Source of the DNA: Paenibacillus crassostreae
GTDB taxonomy: Bacteria; Bacillota; Bacilli; Paenibacillales; Paenibacillaceae
Assembly: GCF_001857945.1 (NCBI RefSeq)
Contig: NZ_CP017770.1
Span: 310,001 to 374,000 of the forward strand
Direction of reading: 5' to 3'
Length of the DNA: 64,000 nt
The translations under genes and the position numbers were made by a program. The notes under the pieces are model-generated. The model was not told the origin of the DNA. It saw only the letters and a program-made list of their open reading frames with translations, and did not search any database. Shown here piece after piece: positions 1 through 7,928 of the stretch (position 1 is the stretch's first letter; each line of letters opens with the position of its first letter).

Positions 1-30
1 TCCATCAGCCAGCGTTATATATCTCGACAT
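1..30 (-). CDS. partial cassette gene, 5' end only (MSRYITLADG...)
   Basis: An ATG at 28-30 on the minus strand is preceded by a strong AGGAGG ribosome binding site (38-43 on the plus strand as cctcct) at normal spacing. Only ten codons are inside the window, so the product cannot be named. Its position just upstream of a cassette boundary core (tcatctaac, 72-80) and its strand fit the next gene of the cassette array. Confidence 0.6.
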   Translation of the reverse strand, partial: MSRYITLADG

Positions 31-71
31 AATTTACCTCCTGGTTTTAAATAAAAACTCACTTCGTAATT

Positions 72-150
72 TCATCTAACGTACCCACATTTCTGATGTT
101 CGATCGGCTTAAGGTGCGTAGCACCGGGTCGTCAGCGCCTTCTTTGTAAT
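72..150 (-). repeat. attC-like cassette repeat A (right half degraded)
   Basis: It starts with the boundary 9-mer tcatctaac (72-80) followed by the conserved interior (ttctgatgttcgatcggctt, then a ccgggtcgtcag segment) seen in the other repeats. The right half, including the expected GTTATAGGA partner for the cassette that begins at 852-860, is not recognisable. The limit at about 150 is approximate. Confidence 0.6.
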
Positions 151-205
151 ACTCTCAACCTTAATTAACTTTAACTATCGTGTCCTATAAGTGCAACTAG
201 ATGCT

Positions 206-763
206 TTATTTTTGATAGCAAGTTTCATACTTGTCCTTCATTAACAAACTTTGACAAGCTAGACCATTTTCGTGATAAATCTCTTTACCTATCTCCAATT
301 CAATACTTCTATTGGAATTTGGATATTTAGGTTCTTCATTTACAATATATAGAGTATCTTCATCCTTCCACTCCATAACAAATTTACTTTTTGCATCACT
401 ATAATAAACAGTCTCGATTTTATCAAGCTCATCATTGTAAGTGATTTCTACCCATACATTGACACCACCAGCGGCACCACCATATGTCATATAGTAAGCA
501 TTAGCTGTATATTTTTCATTCGGTGAATCCACGGGTCCTTTGTAAAATTCACCCTCAAGGTTATTAAATGTAAAAAAGTATTGACTATATGCAAATAGTG
601 CAAAAACCACAATAATCCCTGTCAGAGAAGCAAATAGTAGCTTTTTCGGGAATAGTTTCCTTCTTGTAAAAAAAAAAAATAATTTTAAACAAAAAATGAT
701 AAAAATCAAAACAGTTAAGAGAAGAATTGAAAGACCAAATAAATTTAAATAAAGACCATTCAT
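206..763 (-). CDS. DUF5412-like membrane protein (cassette gene)
   Basis: 185 residues. Two hydrophobic segments lie near residues 8-30 and 42-62, and the C-terminal part is predicted to be extracytoplasmic. The region SPNEKYTANAYYMTYGGAAG, followed by an NVWVEI strand and a VMEWKDEDTLYIVNEEPKYP motif, matches my memory of the DUF5412 family of Bacillus and Paenibacillus, whose function is unknown. The start is an ATG with a weak GGAAG site. It sits alone between repeats A and B with no obvious promoter, as expected of a cassette gene. The name rests on recollection of the family motif; no biochemical role can be inferred. Confidence 0.75.
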   Translation of the reverse strand: MNGLYLNLFGLSILLLTVLIFIIFCLKLFFFFTRRKLFPKKLLFASLTGIIVVFALFAYSQYFFTFNNLEGEFYKGPVDSPNEKYTANAYYMTYGGAAGGVNVWVEITYNDELDKIETVYYSDAKSKFVMEWKDEDTLYIVNEEPKYPNSNRSIELEIGKEIYHENGLACQSLLMKDKYETCYQK

Positions 764-851
764 ATTTCTTCCGTTATTTGTTAAATTAACCTGCCTTAGC
801 TAAAAAACATCTATGAATAGTTATAAAGGGTTATCATGATGTGCGCTGAAG

Positions 852-1003
852 TCCTATAACTTTGCGCATTCCTAACGTTCAAGCGGCTTTAGGACCGCAG
901 AGGTCCGGGTGGCTCCGCCACTTAGCCGATTGGATGTGTCGCCTGAATAACCCCCTTGGAAATCCTTCTTGGCGATCAAGGGCGAATACGATGTTATCAG
1001 ATG
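852..1003 (-). repeat. attC-like cassette repeat B
   Basis: The left boundary 9-mer is tcctataac (852-860) and the right one is gttatcaga (993-1001). The interior carries the family elements: cattcctaacgttcaagcgg, a stem partner near cttagccgattgga, then tgtcgcctgaa and ggcgatcaaggg. The right 9-mer is the exact reverse complement of tctgataac at 2561-2569, the far end of the next cassette. It does not match the left end of the same repeat. On the minus strand the order is AAC core, imperfect hairpin, GTT core, as in an attC site. Confidence 0.8.
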
Positions 1004-1009
1004 TGATTG

Positions 1010-1357
1010 CCTTCTTCGAGTTACTCTACAACTCACTTCATTAATTACTTCATTTCTCTTCGTTCTTTACATTTCTTTATAAAATTCTACTCTGAATGCG
1101 CCGCAATCCCTTTGATCAATAACTAACCTAGAGTCGGTTCTTAAATTATTTACCATTTCCTAATCTTCATGTTTCATTAGGGCAACCTCGCTTGGAACAC
1201 AAACTAACTATGTATTTCAGATTTTACCATATTTACATTTCTTGTTGTATTGAACTATAAAAATATCCCTTTTTCTTAGCTAGAAAGTGCTTAGAAAAAA
1301 GGGATGTATTTTGCGTAGAAGATGCTTATTATATACGTTTAATAAATCGAACTTAAG
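1010..1357 (-). other. cassette 2 tail: possible decayed short ORF, then terminator
   Basis: No intact gene is seen. On the minus strand one frame (about 1210 to 1061) reads as two short stretches separated by a single TAG. The second stretch runs from an ATG through VNNLRTDSRLVIDQRDCG to a TAA. It may be the remnant of a small protein or chance. A rho-independent terminator for the ankyrin gene lies at 1264-1305. Confidence 0.3.
1264..1305 (-). terminator. terminator of the ankyrin cassette gene
   Basis: A hairpin with an A/T-rich stem of about 15 bp (ccctttttcttag against cttagaaaaaaggg) is followed on the minus strand by a T-rich tract. It lies about 50 bp past the ankyrin gene stop codon. 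Confidence 0.65.
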
Positions 1358-2413
1358 TTATCGCTTATAGACAGGCTGTTCCAGAGTAATAGGATTCGGA
1401 TTGCTGAGTACCCAATGCACTGACAGTTCGCACAGTCTCGCAGGTTCATCACTACCATTTCCGTTGTGAAGTTCTTTCGCTAATGTTACTGCCTCTTGAA
1501 GTGCAGCAGCATTTAATGGTGTGCCCAAGCTAAAGTAATGTATCAAAATATTAAGCATTTTACGATATTGATTATCCCAGTTGATACCGCCATTATCTAA
1601 AATTTCGTATGACACTTTACCTGTAATACGGATAACCTCACCCTGTACCGTTTTTGCATGTCCGTTTGAAGGAATGAGTAAATTCCAGAGTTCATTATGT
1701 TGCGCCTGCCAACCCTTTGTTGTTACTGTTATTGAAGAGGCACCGTCGTGCGTCTGTCGCTTCTCTACTGGAGGAACATCAAATAGCTCATATAGACGTA
1801 AAAGTGCCTCATCGGTTTGATTTAAATATTCTTTATTAAAGCCATCTCTGTGAAATTCAAAGTCGCTTCCAATTCGCTTAATAAAGTCTTTCATTTCAGG
1901 CGTTACTGTTGTTTCAGCGCTAAGCAAAATATCGGCAACTTCCGCCATATTGACAATATCCGCGTTTCTGCAACATGCCAAAGCTTTTACTAATGGAGTC
2001 TGTTTCATCTTATTTTCTGCATTGATATTTGCTCCTTTAGTAACCAACGTTTGAACCGCTTTTGGTTTAAATGAACCTACGGCAGCAAATAAAGGTGTCT
2101 CGTTTTGATAATCAATGGCTTCTATATCTGCACCTAAATCAAGCAGCAATTCAGTATTACCGCACCAACTTTTTGCATGTTCGTGCAAAGGCGTTTTTTC
2201 GTAATTGTCTCTAGCATTTATATCAGCACCCTGTTCCACGAGCCAGCGAACCAATTCATTCGGTATTTTGAAAAAGCTCAAGGCTGTTGATTTACTGTAA
2301 CCACCACGGGCATCCAATTCACATTGGGTAAATACCTCTTTTAAAGCTGAAATATCGTCCGTTTTAATTAGTTCATCAAAATTTTTCGGCAAAGTTTTTT
2401 TCTTCTTTCCCAT
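1358..2413 (-). CDS. ankyrin-repeat protein (cassette gene)
   Basis: 351 residues. A lysine-rich N-terminus leads into about four ankyrin repeats (residues 45-170), with motifs LVEQGADINARDNYEKTPLH, LLDLGADIEAIDYQNETPLF and LVTKGANINAENKMKQTPL. The C-terminal 180 residues have no motif I recognise. Ankyrin repeats mediate protein-protein contacts, so a binding or inhibitory role is possible but not shown. The start is an ATG behind a ggaggaaagt site. The gene fills cassette 2, whose 9-bp ends (993-1001 and 2561-2569) match perfectly. Confidence 0.85.
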   Translation of the reverse strand: MGKKKKTLPKNFDELIKTDDISALKEVFTQCELDARGGYSKSTALSFFKIPNELVRWLVEQGADINARDNYEKTPLHEHAKSWCGNTELLLDLGADIEAIDYQNETPLFAAVGSFKPKAVQTLVTKGANINAENKMKQTPLVKALACCRNADIVNMAEVADILLSAETTVTPEMKDFIKRIGSDFEFHRDGFNKEYLNQTDEALLRLYELFDVPPVEKRQTHDGASSITVTTKGWQAQHNELWNLLIPSNGHAKTVQGEVIRITGKVSYEILDNGGINWDNQYRKMLNILIHYFSLGTPLNAAALQEAVTLAKELHNGNGSDEPARLCELSVHWVLSNPNPITLEQPVYKR

Positions 2414-2560
2414 ATGTACTTTCCTCCTTACTTCAGAGTATATAAATTTTCTTGATCACCAAATACATTTTAGATTTTATCATCTTTTCTTTTAGTATTA
2501 AAAATTGCTCTTGAAATCAAGTTTCTAAAATATATTTTTAGACATTGTCCTACAATCATT

Positions 2561-2720
2561 TCTGATAACGTTCAGACATTTACGACGTTCCATCCCCTTA
2601 AAGGCCGTAGGCCTGGCTACAAATGCAGTTAGAGGAATGTGTCCGGCAATACTTCATCGAAAATTCTTACCCGGACCAAGGAGAGTCATCGACAATGCGT
2701 AAATGTGCTGTTATCCGATG
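2561..2720 (-). repeat. attC-like cassette repeat C
   Basis: The left 9-mer tctgataac (2561-2569) is followed by the variant interior (acgacgttcc, gtgtccggcaa, cggaccaagg), and the right 9-mer is gttatccga (2710-2718). The interior is more diverged than in E, H and I. The right 9-mer does not match the start of the next cassette (tcacctaac, 3511), so cassette 3 is not self-consistent. Confidence 0.75.
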
Positions 2721-2981
2721 ATTACATTCTAATTTCTTATAATCGTTAGAAAATTGTTCTTTGCAGTGGCATCAATTATCTGATTATTGGATTTACTTGC
2801 GGTATCACCAAGTGTATCAATGATGAGGCTTCAAGAGTTGTTTGCAGGAGCTTTGATCTTACGATCAATTTTCTTCAGTTTCTTCCCAAATTGCAAATTT
2901 TCCATAACCTAAAAACTCACGCACCTCAAGAACCTTACTGCCCCGTATAACAATTTCCATACCATTTTCAGAGTCCCATAC

Positions 2982-3476
2982 TCACACATCATCTTCAATG
3001 AATTCTGTTCTATTCGCTTTAATCCAATCATTCATTCTATTTATTGAAGTTTCCGAGCAATCAATATACTTATCATATAGCGCTATCACGTCATTCATTA
3101 GCCTTTTGTCATTTTCTAAATCCCTTTGATTTACTGTTTTCTTCAATCTATTTTGTTCCGCTATGAGGATCTCTATATCCTCTAATACTTCGGACAGAGC
3201 AATATTCTTAAAATAATTTAGTCCTTTTTTTATTCCATTCCATGATTTCAGTTCATTGATGTTATAAGCAGAGAACCAATAAAATTCTTCCAAGGTCTTT
3301 GTATGGTTATGAAAAGAATAAAATAAGTAGAGTCCCTTTTGCCCTTCGTTTAATTGGTTATACATGTCGGACTTGGCTGAGAGGTCCTTCCCCCGAACAG
3401 CTAACAACATCGGCTTTATACATAGCCAGCTTAAAGATTGGCTTTCAATATCTATTGGATTAAGTTTTACCCTCAT
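2982..3476 (-). CDS. hypothetical cassette protein, possibly cut by an in-frame stop
   Basis: 164 residues, mostly predicted helical; I do not recognise the family. The reading frame continues past the TGA at 2982 for 38 further sense codons to a second stop at 2865. The extension has good protein character, including MEIVIRGSKVLEVREFLGYG and FAIWEETEEN. This suggests that the original protein was about 203 residues and that a nonsense change (TGG to TGA, for example) removed its C-terminus. The start ATG has a gaggaga site upstream. The gene may be a recent pseudogene or a truncated but functional version. Confidence 0.6.
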   Translation of the reverse strand: MRVKLNPIDIESQSLSWLCIKPMLLAVRGKDLSAKSDMYNQLNEGQKGLYLFYSFHNHTKTLEEFYWFSAYNINELKSWNGIKKGLNYFKNIALSEVLEDIEILIAEQNRLKKTVNQRDLENDKRLMNDVIALYDKYIDCSETSINRMNDWIKANRTEFIEDDV

Positions 3477-3510
3477 TGAATTCTCCTCTCACTTAAGTTT
3501 TGCAGGAATT

Positions 3511-3612
3511 TCACCTAACGTTTCGTATTTCTGACGTCCTACCGGCTTAAGCTGTCTGAATGAACTAGCGAAGCGTTCAATCTTGACCGGGTGTCTCTGC
3601 CACTTAGCTGGT
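3511..3612 (-). repeat. attC-like cassette repeat D (right half deleted)
   Basis: The left 9-mer tcacctaac (3511-3519) and the interior (ctgacgtcctaccggcttaa to cacttagctggttgg) are present. The repeat then breaks off into a cttcttcgag segment that elsewhere lies beyond the right boundary (compare 1011-1020). The right core and its flank are missing, and the next gene ends only 17 bp further on. This looks like a deletion inside the site. Confidence 0.65.
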
Positions 3613-3628
3613 TGGCACTTCTTCGAGT

Positions 3629-4297
3629 TTACTTGTGCCAAATCATTGAATATCTCCATAATAAATGGATTTTAAATTTACTTGCTGGTAGAAGCTTAGT
3701 GTATACCTTTCTCAACTGATTAGTATCCATGTACTTATCATGTTTTAAATGTTCAATCCATGCTTCAATTTCTTCTTCTGTTTTTATCTTCTTACCTTTC
3801 TTCGTTATTAAATGGAATTTATTTAGTGGAATTGCAAATAAATTTAGCAAGTATTCAATCATTGTAGACTGTTCATATAAATCTAGAATTGCTATTACTC
3901 CATTAGGCTTAAGAGCTCTCCTTAGTTTAGGTAATATTTCTTCGAGTTCAAGGTGATGGAATACAGCAATAGAAACAATATAATCGTATGAGTTATCTTC
4001 TAGAGGTAGTTCCATAATGTTTCCGGTTTGATATATTATATTCGGAAATAATTTAGAGTGTTCAATTGCCTTTTGAATCATGACTGGAGATAAATCAATA
4101 CTTTCAACGCTCTTAACCTTTGTAGCTAGTATTCTAGAGAACTCTCCTTTACCGCATCCTATTTCCAATGCATTTATACTCTCATCAGGTATCTGCCTTA
4201 ATAGGAAATTGTGATAATGATTATTGTGATTCCATTCGTCATCATCCCCATTAGCAATACGATCAAAATCATTTTGTATTACTTCAGAATTATTCAA
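3629..4297 (-). CDS. class I SAM-dependent methyltransferase (cassette gene)
   Basis: 222 residues. The Rossmann-type SAM-binding motif I is ALEIGCGKGEFSRILA (about residues 38-53), followed by an acidic motif II (VESIDLSPVMIQKA) and a YDYIVSIAVFHHLE motif IV. The fold and motifs are those of Methyltransf_11/25-type enzymes; the substrate is unknown. The C-terminal part is rich in basic and aromatic residues. It lies between the broken repeat D and repeat E. The ATG start has an agggatga site. Confidence 0.85.
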   Translation of the reverse strand: MNNSEVIQNDFDRIANGDDDEWNHNNHYHNFLLRQIPDESINALEIGCGKGEFSRILATKVKSVESIDLSPVMIQKAIEHSKLFPNIIYQTGNIMELPLEDNSYDYIVSIAVFHHLELEEILPKLRRALKPNGVIAILDLYEQSTMIEYLLNLFAIPLNKFHLITKKGKKIKTEEEIEAWIEHLKHDKYMDTNQLRKVYTKLLPASKFKIHLLWRYSMIWHK

Positions 4298-4338
4298 TTG
4301 AACTCATCCCTTCAAAGTTTTTAAAGCTTTGCCATCTT

Positions 4339-4502
4339 TCACATAACGTTTGGCATTCCTGACGTTCAAGTAGCTTAAGTGACTGCAGGGAACAGGTCAT
4401 CAGCCTTAGCTGGTTGAATGTATCGCCTGAACTCATTTCTCTGATATCCCTCTTGGCGATCAAGGGCGAATGCCCGCAGTAAGTATGTGGTGTTATGTGA
4501 TG
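4339..4502 (-). repeat. attC-like cassette repeat E
   Basis: The left 9-mer is tcacataac (4339-4347) and the right one gttatgtga (4492-4500). The interior is one of the best conserved copies: cattcctgacgttcaagtag near the left, cttagctggttgaatgtatc in the middle, and ggcgatcaagggcgaatgcc near the right. The right 9-mer pairs exactly with tcacataac at 4951-4959, the other end of the next cassette. Confidence 0.85.
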
Positions 4503-4533
4503 CTCTCGGCTTCACTGAATTAACTTCAAATCA

Positions 4534-4893
4534 TTAGTTATTATTATGCTTTATTTCTTCTATTACTGAATATCCTTTAGATCTATCTTTACATGTCCAT
4601 TCCCATTCTTCAAAGATTCTTAATCTACCATCATCCATAAATTCTGGTATTGATTTACAAATACCTGTCATTATTTCTTTGTTTTCATTAATATGGTGAT
4701 ACCTCATATCTAAGCATCCATCTCCATCTACTACTGCAACTAAATGTCCCTTTACTACTCCGCCTCCTGAGTATTCTGCCCACACTGTATCTTCTTCTTG
4801 ATAGTAATGAAAAATTGTTTCTTGATTTACTTCACCATTTTCAGTGTTCTTGACTGTCTTGAAGATCTTGCTATTGTAATTAACTGGATTCAT
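4534..4893 (-). CDS. small hypothetical cassette protein
   Basis: 119 residues, beta-rich. Features include a GGGVVKGHLVAVVDGDGCLD stretch, MRYHHIN, and a C-terminal RIFEEWEWTCKDRSKGYS motif. Similar small Bacillota proteins are sometimes labelled N-acetylglutamate synthase in databases, but no acetyl-CoA-binding motif is visible, so I leave the function open. The start ATG (4891-4893) follows a gaggagtt site. The gene occupies cassette 5, whose 9-bp ends match perfectly. Confidence 0.7.
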   Translation of the reverse strand: MNPVNYNSKIFKTVKNTENGEVNQETIFHYYQEEDTVWAEYSGGGVVKGHLVAVVDGDGCLDMRYHHINENKEIMTGICKSIPEFMDDGRLRIFEEWEWTCKDRSKGYSVIEEIKHNNN

Positions 4894-4950
4894 AATAACT
4901 CCTCTGTATTCTCTAGTAATTTATTGATTTTATCCGATTTTCTGAGAGTT

Positions 4951-5133
4951 TCACATAACGTTTCCGTGTTCACGACGTCCATTCACCCTAAGCTGCACGA
5001 GTCCTAGCATGATCTCGGCCGGCCGCGATGCGGTTTTGGTGAATGGATGTGTCGCCTGAATCAGCCTCCCCGACTTATCATCTGGCGACCGAGGCGCTTG
5101 TCCAACGATACGTCAACACATTGTTATCTGACG
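4951..5133 (-). repeat. attC-like cassette repeat F
   Basis: The left 9-mer is tcacataac (4951-4959) and the right one gttatctga (5123-5131). The centre is longer and GC-richer than in the sister copies (a gatctcggccggccgcgatg segment), which makes this the longest site at about 181 bp. The right 9-mer pairs exactly with tcagataac at 5571-5579. Confidence 0.8.
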
Positions 5134-5164
5134 TTGACGGCATCTTCGAATACTCTTTCAAATA

Positions 5165-5518
5165 TTACTTACATATCATTAATATATTTCCATCAGGATC
5201 TTTTATATTAAACCAGTGTCCGTTTTCAATTTCTGTTATCAGTTCAATATTCATAGACTTTATGTATTCATAGGATTTTTCAATATCATCTGTAGCTAAT
5301 TGAACACTTGGAATCTTAAATACATTATCTGGTGAATATATCTGGCTGTCTAATACAATATTTGTCTTTCCTTGCATTGAAAGAACATAAATATGTCCAA
5401 AAAATATCTCTCCATCGTTTGGTAGGTTAAGTAGATTACAATACCAATCTCTGGCGCTTTCAATATTACTAACAGGAATGAATACTCCATTAATTAGGTT
5501 TTTTATTGGACTTGTCAT
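5165..5518 (-). CDS. VOC/glyoxalase-fold protein (cassette gene)
   Basis: 117 residues, a single vicinal-oxygen-chelate module pair. The N-terminal half has GVFIPVSNIESARDWYCNLL, and the C-terminal half ends in HWFNIKDPDGNILMI, the usual last strand with a metal-ligand-type region. Substrate unknown; the family includes glyoxalases, dioxygenases and antibiotic-binding proteins. I chose the ATG at 5516-5518 because a CGGAGG site lies nine bases upstream; the longer open frame would begin inside repeat G. The gene fills cassette 6, which has perfect 9-bp ends. Confidence 0.85.
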   Translation of the reverse strand: MTSPIKNLINGVFIPVSNIESARDWYCNLLNLPNDGEIFFGHIYVLSMQGKTNIVLDSQIYSPDNVFKIPSVQLATDDIEKSYEYIKSMNIELITEIENGHWFNIKDPDGNILMICK

Positions 5519-5570
5519 ACAATTATTACCTCCGTTTATTGATTTGATCTTTATATGTATTTCGTCAGTT

Positions 5571-5720
5571 TCAGATAACGTTCTTGTATTCACGAAACTC
5601 CTAGCCTTAGATTGCTCTTATCTTAGGCTGGGGAATTGGTTGTCTGAGCTTCTTCCATGATTATACCTCTGACAACCAAAGGGCGATAGCCCTGCAGCGT
5701 AAATACTATGTTAGATGATG
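5571..5720 (-). repeat. attC-like cassette repeat G
   Basis: The left 9-mer is tcagataac (5571-5579) and the right one gttagatga (5710-5718). The right core fits the classical GTTRRRY consensus. It pairs exactly with tcatctaac at 6419-6427. The interior is diverged (attcacgaaactcctagcct) but keeps the same symmetry and the gttgtctgagct and aagggcgatagccc segments. Confidence 0.8.
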
Positions 5721-5749
5721 TTGCTTCTTCTCCGAAATACTTATAACAA

Positions 5750-6388
5750 TTACTCTTTAAAATTCCATTCATCATAAAAGTGACTTAAATATTCTTCCAT
5801 AAATAAATGTCTTTTCTGCGCTATCTCTTTCGCATAATTCGTATTCATCAAATCCTTAATTTTCAATAGTTTTTCATAGAAGTGGTATATTGCCGTTTTT
5901 TCATTTGATCTGTAATCCATATTAGTATTATCTTGTTCCAAATTATGTATTTGCTGTCCTTTCCAACCCGAATATACAAATGTTCTAGCAATTCCTATTG
6001 CCCCTAAAGCATCTAGTCGATCAGCATCTTGAACAATTTGACCTTCTATTGTTTTCATTGGTTTGTTCTGTCCGCCATTATAAGACATTGTTGATATTAT
6101 ACTCATGACTTTATCTATACACTCTTTATCGTCTATATTCTGTATCATCCAATTCCGTACTTTATCTAATCCTGCTTGTTTTGATTCATTTATTTTTTCA
6201 TCAGCAATGTCATGAAGAAGTGCTGCCAATTCACATATAAAATAATCTGCCTTCTCGTTCTTTGCAATTTCTAGAGCTATATTTCTAACCCGATTACAAT
6301 GCCACCAATCATGACCGGATCGATCAAATTCTAGTTCTTCCTTCACAAAATTCTCCGCAAGTTTGATAAGAGCTTTATTGTTTTTCAT
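5750..6388 (-). CDS. HD-domain phosphohydrolase (cassette gene)
   Basis: 212 residues. The HD signature is complete: an N-terminal His with HDWWHCNRVRNIALEIA (about residues 26-42), the metal-binding pair in AALLHDIADEK (about 57-67), and a distal Asp in VQDADRLDALGAIGIAR. This arrangement matches YedJ/YpgQ-like nucleotide phosphohydrolases; the specific nucleotide cannot be read from sequence. The ATG start has a gaggtaga site. It is the only gene of cassette 7, whose ends gttagatga and tcatctaac are exact partners. Confidence 0.88.
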   Translation of the reverse strand: MKNNKALIKLAENFVKEELEFDRSGHDWWHCNRVRNIALEIAKNEKADYFICELAALLHDIADEKINESKQAGLDKVRNWMIQNIDDKECIDKVMSIISTMSYNGGQNKPMKTIEGQIVQDADRLDALGAIGIARTFVYSGWKGQQIHNLEQDNTNMDYRSNEKTAIYHFYEKLLKIKDLMNTNYAKEIAQKRHLFMEEYLSHFYDEWNFKE

Positions 6389-6418
6389 CTCTACCTCTTT
6401 TTCTGATTTTAGGCAATT

Positions 6419-6581
6419 TCATCTAACGTTTGACATTCCTGACGTTCAAGTGGCTTAAGTGACCGTAGGGAACGGGTCGTCAGACTTAGCTGCTTGAATG
6501 TATCGCCTGAATAATCTTCTTGCAAATTTTCCTAGCGATCAAGGGCGAATGCCCGAAGTAGGAATGCGGTGCTAGGTGATG
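6419..6581 (-). repeat. attC-like cassette repeat H
   Basis: The left 9-mer is tcatctaac (6419-6427) and the right end is gctaggtga (6571-6579). The interior is nearly identical to those of E and I. The right core reads GCT instead of the invariant GTT, and it does not match the far end of the following cassette (tcctataac, 7224), so this site may be disabled or rearranged. Confidence 0.8.
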
Positions 6582-6612
6582 TCACAGTCCTCTTGGATAA
6601 ACCTTATAAAAT

Positions 6613-7179
6613 CTAATCATTCCACATTCTTGTTACTACTTCTAATTCTAAGTCCTTGAATTGCATTTTATAGATATCTGGTTTCTTTAATTGATTCAAA
6701 AACTCCAAGCCAAAAGCTGGATCAAAATGATTCATCATCAAAGTCATTACAAGACCATGAGTCCCGATTGCTATTTTCTTCCCTCTGTGCTCTTTTAATA
6801 TGAGTTTTAGAACTGAGATTGCTCTTTTCTGACAATCAGCATTAGACTCTCCACCTGGCAAGGTATAATCAGGGACATTAAAACTCTCTCTGATACTAGA
6901 CATTAACTCTGCATTATCAATAATATAAGATCCAAAATGACGTTCTCTAAGATCTTCAAATACTTTAACATCTAACTTTAAGTGCTCGGCCAATCCCTCA
7001 ACACTAAGAATTGCTCGAGTATAAGGACTTGATATAATCATGTCTATTCCTTCATCTATAAGTAACTTCGTTACTTTTTCAATATCGATCTTTCCTTTTG
7101 GGGTAAGCCCTCTTATTCTTTCATTTCCTTCATTGTATGGTGATTCTCCATGCCTAATCATATAGATAATTGTCTTCAT
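6613..7179 (-). CDS. histidine phosphatase family protein (cassette gene)
   Basis: 188 residues with the phosphoglycerate-mutase-like signature RHGES at residues 9-13 (catalytic His10), a second catalytic His in AIGTHGLVMTLMM, an Arg in SSPYTRAILS and a Glu in ERHFGSY. These residues form the phosphate pocket of the clan, so phosphatase activity on a small phosphorylated metabolite is likely. The start ATG follows a aggaggcctgtATG-type site. It lies in cassette 8, whose two end sequences do not match each other. Confidence 0.88.
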   Translation of the reverse strand: MKTIIYMIRHGESPYNEGNERIRGLTPKGKIDIEKVTKLLIDEGIDMIISSPYTRAILSVEGLAEHLKLDVKVFEDLRERHFGSYIIDNAELMSSIRESFNVPDYTLPGGESNADCQKRAISVLKLILKEHRGKKIAIGTHGLVMTLMMNHFDPAFGLEFLNQLKKPDIYKMQFKDLELEVVTRMWND

Positions 7180-7223
7180 ACAGGCCTCCTTTAAATGCTT
7201 TCATTAAATGTCACACTGTGATT

Positions 7224-7387
7224 TCCTATAACGTTGAGCATTCCTGACGTTCAAGTGGCTTAAGGATCGTAGGTCCGGGTCGTCAGACTTAGCCGATTGG
7301 ATGTGTCGCCTGAATTGACTTCTCCGAATATCCCCTTGGCGACCAAGGAGTGTCAGCGACGATGTATTAATGTTTTGTTATCGGATG
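7224..7387 (-). repeat. attC-like cassette repeat I
   Basis: The left 9-mer is tcctataac (7224-7232) and the right one gttatcgga (7377-7385). The interior is highly conserved (cattcctgacgttcaagtgg, cttagccgattggatgtgtc, ggcgaccaagga). The right 9-mer pairs exactly with tccgataac at 7929-7937. Confidence 0.85.
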
Positions 7388-7425
7388 TTATTGCCACCAT
7401 GTATTACTATCAAATGAGTCAGTGA

Positions 7426-7899
7426 TCATTCCCAAGATGTGTATTCCTCTAAGAAAAAATCCCCTTCTATTTCAAGGATCGTCTTCGGTTTACTGTCATC
7501 ATAATAACTAATATCTATCGTTGTTCCACTCCATTGAAGAAAAAAGACCCCATTACCTCTATACTCCAAGTTTATTAAGTTTTCATCTACATCTTGATGT
7601 TCAAAATAATACAATCTAGCATCCAGGTCTTTATTTTCTTCGTTATATCCTTGCGAGAGTTCAAACGATCTAGTCCCAAATTCATTGAGTACTAACTTAT
7701 CAAGATATATTGTAACTTCAGCATTTGGATTCATTGCGAAATTAGCAGTATCTTCAACCGACATAATAGCTTGAGAGTCTGTCTCAGTTTCAAACCACAT
7801 CATTATTGTTTCATCAGCTCTACGAACAACATAAGCCCTTGATTCTAATAGTTTAAATTTCTCAGTTCCATTAAAACGTTTAAGGGTCATAGTACCCAT
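7426..7899 (-). CDS. hypothetical cassette protein
   Basis: 157 residues, predicted mainly beta, acidic, no signal peptide. Stretches such as RAYVVRRADETIMMWFETET and GNGVFFLQWSGTTIDISYYD suggest a compact beta-sandwich or barrel, but I recognise no family. The ATG has a good AAGGAG site seven to eight bases upstream. It is the first gene of the array, next to the decayed recombinase, and its cassette ends (7377-7385 and 7929-7937) match perfectly. Confidence 0.7.
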   Translation of the reverse strand: MGTMTLKRFNGTEKFKLLESRAYVVRRADETIMMWFETETDSQAIMSVEDTANFAMNPNAEVTIYLDKLVLNEFGTRSFELSQGYNEENKDLDARLYYFEHQDVDENLINLEYRGNGVFFLQWSGTTIDISYYDDSKPKTILEIEGDFFLEEYTSWE

Positions 7900-7928
7900 A
7901 ATATATTCTCCTTAAATTTGCAATAATT

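Noticed and set aside
862..1044. 60-codon plus-strand ORF
   Set aside because: It lies inside attC-like repeat B, has no ribosome binding site, and its sequence is explained by the repeat.
3629..4297. Resistance-type rRNA methyltransferase
   Set aside because: The motifs only support a generic class I methyltransferase; nothing specific to rRNA enzymes is visible.
5043..5273. 76-codon plus-strand ORF
   Set aside because: It overlaps repeat F and the VOC gene on the other strand; no ribosome binding site.
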